Origin: Clostridiales bacterium
GTDB lineage: Bacteria; Bacillota; Clostridia; Oscillospirales; Oscillospiraceae
DNA length: 64,000 nt
Direction of reading: 5' to 3'
NCBI GenBank assembly: GCA_003150485.1
Contig: QALX01000007.1
Span: forward strand, 186,001 to 250,000
Below the pieces are notes generated by a model. The model did not search any database. It was not told the origin of the DNA and was given only the letters and a program-made list of their open reading frames with translations. Position numbers and translations under genes: made by a program. Numbering within the stretch: the stretch's first letter is position 1; every line of letters starts with the position of its first letter. Below are positions 17,024 to 25,118 of this stretch, piece by piece.

Positions 17024-17488
17024 TTAGAATGTCAGATGCAGGCGGACCAGGGCGATCTCCTTTTTCTCAAAGGTTTCCGCCGCGCCGTCGGGCCGGGTGA
17101 TGGTCACCGCCCCCGCCTGATAATCAGAGAGGACGCCGGTGAACTGTTTCCCACCGCCGCTCTCTCTGGGCCGGTAGAGCTTCACATCCACCTCCTGGCC
17201 CATACACTGGGCAAAGTGCTCCGGCTTTTTCAGGGCCCGCTCCGCGCCGGCGCTGCCCACCTCCAGCACATAGCTGCCCTGGATAGGGTCCACTTCGTCC
17301 AGGGCATCGCTGAGGGGCCGGCTCACCGCCTCACACTGGTCAATGGAGACGCCCTCCGGTGCGTCGAGAAACACCCTCAGGTACCAGGTGCCCGCCTCCC
17401 GGACATACTCCACGTCCCACAGGCTGCACCCCGCCGCCTCCGCCAGAGGCAGCGCCAATTCCGCTGTCAATTCGGTCACTTTTTTCAT
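17024..17488 (-). CDS. rimP: Ribosome maturation factor RimP
   Basis: 154 residues starting at the ATG at 17488 (M-K-K-V-T-E-L), with a plausible ribosome site; longer in-frame starts would run into the promoter region. Signatures are G-C-x-L-W-D-V-E-Y, W-Y-L-R-V-F-L-D, and Y-V-L-E-V-G-S-A-G-A-E-R-A-L, close to the RimP E-V-S-S-P-G-x-x-R-x-L pattern. It assists 30S maturation. First gene of the nusA-infB operon. Confidence 0.94.
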   Translation of the reverse strand: MKKVTELTAELALPLAEAAGCSLWDVEYVREAGTWYLRVFLDAPEGVSIDQCEAVSRPLSDALDEVDPIQGSYVLEVGSAGAERALKKPEHFAQCMGQEVDVKLYRPRESGGGKQFTGVLSDYQAGAVTITRPDGAAETFEKKEIALVRLHLTF

Positions 17489-17615
17489 TTGGTAACGCCC
17501 TTTCCTCCTGCCCGGCCGGGAGCTGTCCCGCCCATACGCAGCCAAAAATAAGCAAAAGAAAGAGCGGGGCGCGGGCCCCACTCTCAGATTGATACTTTCA
17601 TTTTACTTTTTATTA

Positions 17616-17644
17616 TACTATCACAACTGGACCGGGAACGCAAG
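17616..17644 (-). promoter_or_regulatory. Promoter region of the rimP-nusA-infB operon
   Basis: On the minus strand TTGCGT is followed 17 bases later by TAGTAT, which runs into AAT, giving an overlapping TATAAT. The start of rimP lies about 125 bases downstream. Assignment of the exact -10 is uncertain. Confidence 0.4.
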
Positions 17645-17682
17645 TTTTTTCTTCCAAATCGTTACATCCTACGAAATTTGGC

Positions 17683-18990
17683 TCAAAAACCACCCGTTTC
17701 CCCCTCCTCCAGCAGCCGTTTCACTACCCGCTCGCTGGCGTGGCCGTCGTCCAGGGGATTATACTTCTCGTGAAAGCGGCGGTACTTCTCGCCGTACACC
17801 GGCCAGCCCAGGACCTGGGGGATCACGGAAATCAGCTCTTCCTCCGTCTCCACAATGGGGCCGGGCAGCTCCTCCAGCCCCAGATAGAAGCCCCGAATCT
17901 CGTCCCGATAGGCGGCCAGGTCGTACATGTAGAAGATCATGGGCTTTTTCAGGTTGGCGTAGTCGAAGAACACCGAGGAGTAGTCGGTAATCAGCAGGTC
18001 GGAGGAAATGTACAGGTCGTTGATGTCCGGGTAGCCGGACACGTCGTAGACAAAGCCTTGGTAGGCGGCGAAATCAAAGTGGCTGGCCACCAGGTAGTGG
18101 GCCCGGAACAGGATGACGTACTCCTCCGCCAACGCCTCCCGCAGCCGCTGGAAGTCCACTCCCAGCCGGTAGCTGTAGCCGATGCTGGAGTCATGCTGGT
18201 TGTCCCGCCAGGTGGGAGCGTAGAGGATCACCCTGCGCCCGCCGATCTCCTCCGGAGTGATGTGGAGGGCCGCCTTGACCCGGTCCACGTCGGCCTGGAT
18301 ATGGTTGATAAGGAAATCGTTCCGGGGATACCCCTCCTGAATCACCGCGTTCTCCTTGCCGATGGCCCGCAGATTCCAGGCGGAGATAAACTTCTCCGTG
18401 GCGAAGGGGGACGGGGACAGGATATAGCGGAATTTATCCGCGTCCAGGTCGTACTTCTGCCGGATCTCGCTGACGCTGTTCATCACGTTGCCCTGGGTGT
18501 CCAGGTCATAGCCCAGCCGCTTCAGGGGGGTGCCGTGCCAGCACTCCAGGTATACCTGGTCGGGCCGGGGCCAGATGTGGTCGCTGACCCGGTAGTTAAA
18601 AATCCAGTATTTGGCCGCCGCCATGGCCTTCTGGTAGGCGGGTCCCGCCCAGGCCACCACGGTGGTGTTGGGATAGCGCTCCTCCAGCCAGCGGAACCGG
18701 TCCGGGTCCTGGAACACCCAGACGTAACGGTACGCTGCGTATTCCTCCCGGCTGGCCATGTACTCGTACAGGGCCCGGGGGGAGTCAGAATAGCCCCGGC
18801 CCGAGAACACGCAGAACACCATCAGGTTGGGGTCGGTGCTCACGCCCCGGGAGGCCCGCCGGTAGATCCGGCCCCGATAGCGGAAGAGCAGGTTCCGCAC
18901 CACTTTCCGGGCCGGGGGACAAACCTTGACAAAACTGTACATCCCCGTCTTGATCCACTGTTTGATGGTATTCTTACGCTTCCCCGCCAT
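17683..18990 (-). CDS. CDP-glycerol glycerophosphotransferase (TagF/TagB-type)
   Basis: 435 residues; a peripheral-membrane polymerase adding glycerol-phosphate-like units from CDP-alditols to a wall or lipid polymer. Motifs are W-H-G-T-P-L-K-R-L-G, Y-P-R-N-D, Y-A-P-T-W-R-D, and L-L-I-T-D-Y-S-S-V-F-F-D-Y in the glycosyltransferase-B C-lobe. The end G-H-A-S-E-R-V-V is typical of TagF-type enzymes. The basic N terminus may bind the membrane. It begins 3 bases after the related gene at 18994-20142; the two form an operon with a consensus promoter at 20169-20197. Confidence 0.92.
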   Translation of the reverse strand: MAGKRKNTIKQWIKTGMYSFVKVCPPARKVVRNLLFRYRGRIYRRASRGVSTDPNLMVFCVFSGRGYSDSPRALYEYMASREEYAAYRYVWVFQDPDRFRWLEERYPNTTVVAWAGPAYQKAMAAAKYWIFNYRVSDHIWPRPDQVYLECWHGTPLKRLGYDLDTQGNVMNSVSEIRQKYDLDADKFRYILSPSPFATEKFISAWNLRAIGKENAVIQEGYPRNDFLINHIQADVDRVKAALHITPEEIGGRRVILYAPTWRDNQHDSSIGYSYRLGVDFQRLREALAEEYVILFRAHYLVASHFDFAAYQGFVYDVSGYPDINDLYISSDLLITDYSSVFFDYANLKKPMIFYMYDLAAYRDEIRGFYLGLEELPGPIVETEEELISVIPQVLGWPVYGEKYRRFHEKYNPLDDGHASERVVKRLLEEGETGGF

Positions 18991-18993
18991 GTC

Positions 18994-20142
18994 TTATACC
19001 TCCGCAGGTTCTCTCTCTCTCCGCAGCCGGCCGGGAATCTGGTCCAGCAGAAACGCCGCAACCGCTTCCGTGTTATTCCGGTCTCCGGTCTCGATGTATT
19101 TTTTCCGATAGGCCGCCAGGGCCTCCTGATCGTATTCCTCTGCCTCCACCGCCCGGGCCAGGGCCTCCGGGTCCCGGAAGGCGGCCCGGGGCAGCTCCGC
19201 CCACAGGTCAATGTTCAGCCCCTGATCCGCCTGATAGTTTTCGTAGTCGTACAGGTACAGGTACACCGGCTTGTCCAGCAGACTGGCCTCCAGGGAGGCG
19301 GCGGAGTAATCGGTGATGATTCCGTCGCAGACCTTCATCATGTCATAGGTGGACCAGCCCGGGCCCACGGCGTGTTCGTCCTCCACGTTGAGCTGACTCA
19401 TGGGGTGGGGCTTTACCAGCAGGGCCACGTCCGTCACGTCGGCAAAAGCGGCGGTGAGGGCCGCAGCACCCTCCTCCACCCCTGCCCGGAAGGTGGGCAG
19501 GTAGAGCAGCAGCCGCTTCCCCGCCAGCTCCGGGCGCTGGGCCAGAAAGCGCTCCCGCAGCGCCGGGGCAGGCTCCCGGATGTAGTCCACCCGGGGCATC
19601 CCCTTGACCAGGACCCGCTCCGGGGGCATCCCAAACCCCTCGGCATAGAACCGCCGAGTGGCCTCCGAGGTACACAGCACGTAGTCGTAGTTCCGGTGCA
19701 TGTCCATGGCCCTGGCCAGGGCGCTGGTCTGGCCGCCGGGGCGGTCCAGACACTGATAGCTGAACTGCTTCACCGCCCCCAGGGCGTGCCAGATCTGGAC
19801 AATGGTCTGGTCCCGCTTGGACCCCAGGATGCACAGTTGGATGGAATAGGTATCGGTCACCGCCACCGAGGCGGTGGCCAGGTGGTACAGGCTCCGCAGG
19901 ATAAACAGGGCGTATGTAACCAGGTTGGTCCTGCGCCGCATCTTCCGGCAGAAATACCGCACCTCGGTCTCCGGGGACTGGCGCCCAAGCTCCTCCGCCA
20001 GCAGCCGGAAGTCCAGGGGAATCTCGCTGGACTGGCGGGAGAAGAACACCACTTTATTGCGCACCCGCAGGGGCCGCAGAAACAGGTAGAGAAAGCGCAG
20101 CCCGTATTTTGCGATCCGCAGCAGTATGAGCATCGCTCTCAC
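18994..20142 (-). CDS. CDP-glycerol:polyglycerophosphate transferase (TagB-like)
   Basis: 382 residues, related to its downstream neighbour but shorter. Motifs: I-W-H-A-L-G-A-V-K-Q-F, Y-L-P-T-F-R, and I-I-T-D-Y-S-A-A-S-L-E-A-S-L-L with P-V-Y-L-Y. The N-terminal hydrophobic stretch is likely a membrane-association helix. By analogy to TagB it may prime the polymer that the second enzyme extends, but the division of labour is inferred. No epimerase, flippase or CDP-glycerol synthase is adjacent. Confidence 0.88.
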   Translation of the reverse strand: MRAMLILLRIAKYGLRFLYLFLRPLRVRNKVVFFSRQSSEIPLDFRLLAEELGRQSPETEVRYFCRKMRRRTNLVTYALFILRSLYHLATASVAVTDTYSIQLCILGSKRDQTIVQIWHALGAVKQFSYQCLDRPGGQTSALARAMDMHRNYDYVLCTSEATRRFYAEGFGMPPERVLVKGMPRVDYIREPAPALRERFLAQRPELAGKRLLLYLPTFRAGVEEGAAALTAAFADVTDVALLVKPHPMSQLNVEDEHAVGPGWSTYDMMKVCDGIITDYSAASLEASLLDKPVYLYLYDYENYQADQGLNIDLWAELPRAAFRDPEALARAVEAEEYDQEALAAYRKKYIETGDRNNTEAVAAFLLDQIPGRLRREREPAEV

Positions 20143-20168
20143 CTCCCTCTGCGGTTGTTTTTCGCCTT

Positions 20169-20197
20169 ATCATAGTGCGGCCCGGCGCTCCTGTCAA
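20169..20197 (-). promoter_or_regulatory. Consensus promoter of the polymerase pair
   Basis: Minus strand TTGACA (20192-20197), 17-base spacer, TATGAT (20169-20174), 27 bases before the TagB-like start. This and the terminator at 20381-20411 are what the 315-base gap 20143-20457 holds. Confidence 0.8.
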
Positions 20198-20380
20198 CCG
20201 CCAGTTTCTGCCGTGCCGCACTGTTTTTATGATAGCAAACTCTATGACAAAAAGCAAACCTTTACGCCAAATCTCCGCCAGAACACAGGCCATTTTACTT
20301 TGCCGCCCCGCTGTGTTAAGCTCGTTTTGCCAATACCATATCCTGACCTCCATCCGCGAGCTGACCCCTCCCATACAGAA

Positions 20381-20411
20381 AGCCGCAGGACATGGCAACT
20401 ATCCTGCGGCT
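20381..20411 (-). terminator. gap terminator
   Basis: A perfect 10-bp stem AGCCGCAGGA/TCCTGCGGCT followed on the minus strand by TTTCTGTAT. It lies 46 bases past the gap stop codon. Confidence 0.8.
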
Positions 20412-20457
20412 GTTCCGAGAGAAACATAAATATTTTAATATAGAGAGGTTCTGTAAA

Positions 20458-21480
20458 TTATTTGGCGTCCTGCCCTGCGATGTAGCTGACCAGGTCGATG
20501 AGCTTGTTGGAATAGCCCCACTCGTTGTCGTACCAGGCCACCAGCTTGACGAAGTCGCCGCCCAGCATGATGCCGGCCTTTTCGTCGAAGATAGAGGTAT
20601 TGTAGTTGCCGCGCAGATCGCTGGAGACCAGTTCGTCGGTGTTGTACTCGATGATCCCCTTCATCTCGCCCTCAGCCGCCTCTTTGACGGCGGCACAGAT
20701 CGCCTCATAGGTGGTGGGGGTCTTCAGCTTGGCGGTCAGGTCCACCACGGACACGTCGCTGGCGGGAATCCGGTAGCTCATGCCGGTGAGCTTGCCCTTC
20801 AGCTCGGGGATGACCAGGCCCACAGCCTTGGCTGCGCCGGTGCTGGAGGGGATGATGTTGTTAAAGACGCTGCGGCCGGTTCTCCAGTCGTCGCCGCCGT
20901 TGCAGTCCACAGCCTTCTGCTTGGAAGTGGCGGCGTGGATGGTGGACATGAGGCCGGACTCAATGCCGAACTTGTCGTTGATGACCTTGGCCAGAGGCGC
21001 CAGGCAGTTGGTGGTGCAGGAGGCGTTGGAGACGATCTTCATAGCGGGATCGTAGGTCTCGTTGTTCACGCCCATGACGAAGGTGGGGATACCGTCGCCC
21101 TTGCCGGGCGCGGAGAGGACGACCTTCTTGGCGCCGCCTGCGAAGTGCTTCTCGCAGCCCTCGACGGTGCGGAACTTACCGGTGGATTCGATGATGTACT
21201 CTGCGCCCACGCTGGCCCAGTTGATCTCCTCGGGCTTATCCTCGCTGAAGACCTTGATAAACTTGCCGTTGATGGAAATGCCGCCTTCTACGGCTTTGAT
21301 CTCTCCCTGGAAGCGGCCGAACACGGAGTCATAGGTCAGCATGTAGACCATCCGGTCCAGGTTGGCGTTGCGCACGTTGATTGCGCGGACCTCGATGTCG
21401 GTCTCCCGGGTCTCCAGACTGCGCAGAACCACTCTGGCGATACGGCCGAAGCCGTTAATACCTACTTTCACAGTTGCCAT
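20458..21480 (-). CDS. gap: Glyceraldehyde-3-phosphate dehydrogenase (type I)
   Basis: 340 residues. The NAD-binding opening is G-I-N-G-F-G-R-I-A-R; the active Cys is in A-S-C-T-T-N-C-L-A-P; the C-terminal W-Y-D-N-E-W-G-Y-S is conserved. Glycolytic enzyme. Codon use is strongly biased toward GC-ending codons, as expected for high expression. Alone in its transcript, with a promoter at 21577-21604 and a strong terminator. Confidence 0.97.
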   Translation of the reverse strand: MATVKVGINGFGRIARVVLRSLETRETDIEVRAINVRNANLDRMVYMLTYDSVFGRFQGEIKAVEGGISINGKFIKVFSEDKPEEINWASVGAEYIIESTGKFRTVEGCEKHFAGGAKKVVLSAPGKGDGIPTFVMGVNNETYDPAMKIVSNASCTTNCLAPLAKVINDKFGIESGLMSTIHAATSKQKAVDCNGGDDWRTGRSVFNNIIPSSTGAAKAVGLVIPELKGKLTGMSYRIPASDVSVVDLTAKLKTPTTYEAICAAVKEAAEGEMKGIIEYNTDELVSSDLRGNYNTSIFDEKAGIMLGGDFVKLVAWYDNEWGYSNKLIDLVSYIAGQDAK

Positions 21481-21576
21481 TATAAATTACCTCTTTTTAC
21501 CTAGTTCAGTTTCTAGCATTCTTGCAAACGATGTCGTGGGACGGGCTGTTCGGCCTGATTCCACCATTTCCCCTAC

Positions 21577-21604
21577 ATTGTAGCAGTTTTTTATCAAAAG
21601 TCAA
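21577..21604 (-). promoter_or_regulatory. gap promoter
   Basis: Minus strand TTGACT (21599-21604), 16-base spacer, TACAAT (21577-21582), leaving a 5' leader of about 90 bases. Confidence 0.75.
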
Positions 21605-21758
21605 CCACTTTACCATAAGTCTTTGACAGAATGTTTTGCCGGAGCGGTTCCGTCCCGCCACTTCCTACCTCTATGCGGCCCGGGCCGGAGACAGAACGGC
21701 GGGGCCCGGGAAACCGTCTCCGATCTCCCGGGTCCCGCGGCAGCCAGACCTCTTCCGG

Positions 21759-21998
21759 TCAGTCCAGGTAGCTCCCTACCTTATATTGGTTGTACTGCTT
21801 CCGGATCTCCAGCACCGGGGTGCCGTCCTCCAGGGCAGACTCTCCGTCCACCACATAGGGCACCTGTTTCTGATCCAGCTCCCGCTTGTAGCGGAGCAGA
21901 CTCTCCCGGGCCTGGCGCACCGCCTCCTGGTGGGGCAGCTTCTCATTGAGTTCAAAGTGAATGGTCTGGGACAGACAGGCAAATTTCACGCGTTTCAT
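21759..21998 (-). CDS. Small conserved-looking hypothetical protein
   Basis: 79 residues from the ATG at 21998, chosen for its AGGAGG site 8 bases upstream. It opens with a strand-like M-K-R-V-K-F-A-C-L, continues with an amphipathic helix rich in Arg/Glu, and has Y-V-V-D-G-E-S-A near the end. No signal peptide or known motif. It faces away from carD across a 250-base gap. Function unknown; coding is supported by the ribosome site and composition. Confidence 0.65.
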   Translation of the reverse strand: MKRVKFACLSQTIHFELNEKLPHQEAVRQARESLLRYKRELDQKQVPYVVDGESALEDGTPVLEIRKQYNQYKVGSYLD

Positions 21999-22178
21999 CT
22001 TTCTTTCCTCCTGTATCGGGGCCGCAGCCCCGTCGAAACGAAGTGGGTGATAATCCAAACCTATTTTACCGCCTTCCATCCGGCGGTGTAAGCACTTTCT
22101 GTATGAAAACGCACTTTTTCTCCCATTTGCCCACTGTTTTATGCAGTATTTTTGGTTAAATCGTCCAGAATTCTTCCC

Positions 22179-22207
22179 TTATAATTTGCCCTCTTTTATG
22201 ATATAAT
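22179..22207 (+). promoter_or_regulatory. carD promoter
   Basis: A perfect TATAAT at 22202-22207 with a weak -35 (TTATAA, 22179-22184) at 17 bases. Confidence 0.6.
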
Positions 22208-22251
22208 AGATTGAGGAAAGTTATGACTACACGACAGGAAAAGGGGGAACC

Positions 22252-22743
22252 ATGATGCTGAAAGAGGGCGACCTAATTATGCATGAGACAGCCGGTGTAT
22301 GCCGGGTAGACGGCGAGACCAAACTCGACGGTCTCTCGGGCGTTTACTACATACTCTGCCCGCTGTACATGAAGGACGCGACGTTTTACACCCCCCGGGA
22401 CAACGGCAAGGTGAAGATCCGCCCTGTGATGAGCCGGGATGACGCGCTGACGCTGATCGACTCGCTGCCCGGCGTAGACCCAATCAAATTCGTGAACTTC
22501 AACGATCAGAAACAGCGCAGCAACGAGATCCTCAAGTCCGGCGACAGCCTCCAGCTGGCCAGCCTGACCAAGAGCCTGTACTTTGAGCAGATCAAACGGG
22601 CCAAGCAGGGCAAGAAGTCCAGCCTCAACGACTCCACCCTGCTGAAAAAGGCGGAACTGCTCCTCTTCGGCGAGCTGGCCACCGCTCTGGACATCGAAAT
22701 GGACCAGGTTCAGGCCTACATCTCCGAAAAACTCAATCCCTGA
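22252..22743 (+). CDS. CarD/CdnL-family RNA-polymerase-binding regulator
   Basis: 163 residues. The N-terminal Tudor-like RNAP-interacting domain has G-D-L-I-M-H-E-T-A-G-V-C-R-V followed by Y-Y-I-L-C-P-L-Y, and the C-terminal half is the usual basic helical DNA-contacting domain. CarD proteins bind the RNAP beta subunit and stabilise open complexes at some promoters. Tandem ATG-ATG after GGGGGAA; either may be used. Monocistronic with its own promoter and terminator. Confidence 0.92.
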   Translation: MMLKEGDLIMHETAGVCRVDGETKLDGLSGVYYILCPLYMKDATFYTPRDNGKVKIRPVMSRDDALTLIDSLPGVDPIKFVNFNDQKQRSNEILKSGDSLQLASLTKSLYFEQIKRAKQGKKSSLNDSTLLKKAELLLFGELATALDIEMDQVQAYISEKLNP

Positions 22744-22785
22744 CCGGCGCTCCGCTGGCCCTACGGCCCGTCGGAGCGCAGTTCT

Positions 22786-22824
22786 GCCCCACAGTGGTTT
22801 CCAAACTGCTGCGGGGCGTTTTTT
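22786..22824 (+). terminator. carD terminator
   Basis: A GCCCC...GGGGC stem with an internal CAG/CTG continuation followed by seven T residues. Confidence 0.8.
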
Positions 22825-22868
22825 TGTCATTTTGCAGCGGGTTTTCCGCCAATTTCCGGGTGCAAATG

Positions 22869-22897
22869 TTGAAAATTGCCCCGCATCGTGTTAAAAT
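22869..22897 (+). promoter_or_regulatory. Promoter of the surface-polymer operon
   Basis: TTGAAA (22869-22874), 17-base spacer, TAAAAT (22892-22897), preceded by TGT as an extended -10. Confidence 0.75.
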
Positions 22898-22971
22898 AAG
22901 CAGTCAGAATCGACGCAATCCCTTCTGTCTGTTTCGAATGCCACATTATGAAAGGAAGGATTTTGAATACA

Positions 22972-25098
22972 ATGGAACACGCACAACCTGTCAAACAGTC
23001 CTCCGGCGGATGGAAGCAGCGGCTCGTTTTTTCCGCTGTTGTCTCCGCCGCTCTGGCCTTTACCCTCTGTCTCTTCGGCCCCCTGGACCTGTTCTTCAAC
23101 AACTATGAGGAACTCTGGTTCCACTTCCAGGATATCATCGGCGGCGTGGCCGTCATCGCCCTGATCCTCTTCCTCTGCTGCACTCTGCTGGGCACCCTGC
23201 TGCGGGGCAAGCTTCACAGTATTTACATGGCTCTGATGTTCGGCGGCCTGCTGGGGCTGTACGTTCAGGGCAGCTTCATGAACAAAGACTACGGTTCCCT
23301 GGACGGCACCGCGGTGGACTGGAGTGCCTACACCGGCTACGGCGTGGTAAACACCCTCATCTGGGCGGTGTGCATCCTGCTGCCCCTGGCGCTGATGCTG
23401 GTGCTCCGGGAGAAGAAGATGCGCCCGGTGCTGCTCTTCCTCTCCTGCGCCCTGATCGTCATGCAGGGCGCCTCCCTGGTGGTCTCCTACCTCAACTACC
23501 CCAAGGTCGCCGAGAGCGCCACCCTCACCACCGACGGGATGTTCGAGCTGTCCAAGGAGGAAAACACCGTCGTCCTGGTCCTGGACACTCTGGACGGCGC
23601 CTTTATGCACCAGGTGCTGGCGGACAACCCGGACTTTGCCGACCGGCTCACCGGCTTCACCGACTACACCAACACCCTGGCCTCGGGGGCCCGGACGCCG
23701 GTGGCCATGCCCCTGATTATGACCGGCATCCCCCGGACCATGGCAGGCACCTATTCCGACTATCAGGACTACGTCTGGAGCAAGCAGACCGTCTTTGATG
23801 ACCTGAAGGCGGCTGGTTATGACACCCGCCTGCTCACCGAATCCCAGTTTATCTCCGCCAACGCCGCAGACTGCGTGGACAACCTGGAGCTCACCGCCAG
23901 CAGCGTGGGCAACTCCTGGGGTCTGACCAAAAAAATGTACAAGCTGACCCTGTACAAGTACGTCCCCCACTTCCTCAAATGGCGGTTCTGGATGTACACC
24001 GGGGATTTTGACAAGTACAAGAGCGACACTGAGTACATCGTGGACGACGCCAAGTTCTGGGACCGCTTCCAGGACAGCGACGGCTTCACCTATACGGACA
24101 GCGGGAAAAACTTCCGGCTCTACCACCTGATGGGCGCTCACCGGCCCTATAACCTGACCGCCAACGCCAACCGGAAAAAGGAGGGCACCACCTCCCGCCG
24201 CCGCCAGCTGGACGGCGTGTTCAAGATCGTCTTCGCCATGCTGGACGATATGAAGGCCAACGGGGTCTATGACAACTCCAACATCTTTATTATTGCCGAC
24301 CACGGCGCCAAGCGCAACCTGGGCAACGGCGTCTACGGCATGTGCCAGTTCGCCGCCTGTCTGTACAAGCCCGCCGGCTCCACCGGCGCCTTTACCACCA
24401 ACGACGCGCCGGTGTCCCTGCTGGATGTGACCGCCACCCTGGACGCCATCGCCGGCGGCGACTACTCCCAGGTGGGTTCCGGCCGCACGGTGTATGAGAT
24501 TCAGGAGGGCGAGACCCGCACACGCACCTTCTACCTGCCCATCGGCAGCAACAGCACCTACATCACCGGCCAATACGAGACCACTGCCCACGCCCGGGAC
24601 CCCCAGGCCCTGAAGCTGGTGAAGCAGTATGAGATCCAGGTGGCCGATAAAAACAGCTATACCCTGGGCGACGTCCTCTCCTTCTCCAGCTTCCCCGGAG
24701 CCAACGAGAAGGTGGGCAATGTCTACTGTACCCACGGCTTCCGGGCCACCGCCACCAAAACCACTCGGATGGAGGGCCGGTACGCTCAAATGGTAATCCC
24801 CATCGCAAACCCCCCGGAGACCGGCAGCCTGACCGTCCGTCTGGAGCACAGCTCCATGGTCAAGGAGAGCCACCTGGTGATTTCCGCAGGCGGAAAGCAG
24901 GTCTTTCGCCAAAACATGGTCAAAAGCCACGGCCAGGAAACCCTGACCTTTGACGTGCCCGTCAGCGCCCTGGAGGACGGCACTCTGACTCTGGACTTCA
25001 CCTTTACCGATGTCTCTGAGAGCGAGGAGGACAAAGAGGCCGGCACCCGCACCCAGACCATGCCGGTCACTAAGCTGGTCATCACCGCCGCGGAATAA
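22972..25098 (+). CDS. LTA-synthase-like sulfatase-family membrane protein
   Basis: About 708 residues from the ATG at 22972; AAAGGAAGG lies 12 bases upstream and no such site precedes the in-frame ATG at 22948. Five membrane helices (within about 15-180) precede an extracellular alkaline-phosphatase/sulfatase domain (about 200-500). Its motifs are V-L-V-L-D-T-L-D, the likely nucleophile Thr in S-G-A-R-T-P, and I-I-A-D-H-G-A-K. Relatives transfer glycerol-phosphate or phosphoethanolamine to envelope glycans or lipids. A roughly 200-residue C-terminal beta-rich extension follows. First gene of the operon 22972-30150; substrate unknown. Confidence 0.87.
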   Translation: MEHAQPVKQSSGGWKQRLVFSAVVSAALAFTLCLFGPLDLFFNNYEELWFHFQDIIGGVAVIALILFLCCTLLGTLLRGKLHSIYMALMFGGLLGLYVQGSFMNKDYGSLDGTAVDWSAYTGYGVVNTLIWAVCILLPLALMLVLREKKMRPVLLFLSCALIVMQGASLVVSYLNYPKVAESATLTTDGMFELSKEENTVVLVLDTLDGAFMHQVLADNPDFADRLTGFTDYTNTLASGARTPVAMPLIMTGIPRTMAGTYSDYQDYVWSKQTVFDDLKAAGYDTRLLTESQFISANAADCVDNLELTASSVGNSWGLTKKMYKLTLYKYVPHFLKWRFWMYTGDFDKYKSDTEYIVDDAKFWDRFQDSDGFTYTDSGKNFRLYHLMGAHRPYNLTANANRKKEGTTSRRRQLDGVFKIVFAMLDDMKANGVYDNSNIFIIADHGAKRNLGNGVYGMCQFAACLYKPAGSTGAFTTNDAPVSLLDVTATLDAIAGGDYSQVGSGRTVYEIQEGETRTRTFYLPIGSNSTYITGQYETTAHARDPQALKLVKQYEIQVADKNSYTLGDVLSFSSFPGANEKVGNVYCTHGFRATATKTTRMEGRYAQMVIPIANPPETGSLTVRLEHSSMVKESHLVISAGGKQVFRQNMVKSHGQETLTFDVPVSALEDGTLTLDFTFTDVSESEEDKEAGTRTQTMPVTKLVITAAE

Positions 25099-25118
25099 AG
25101 GAGGGAACAAGCAACACT

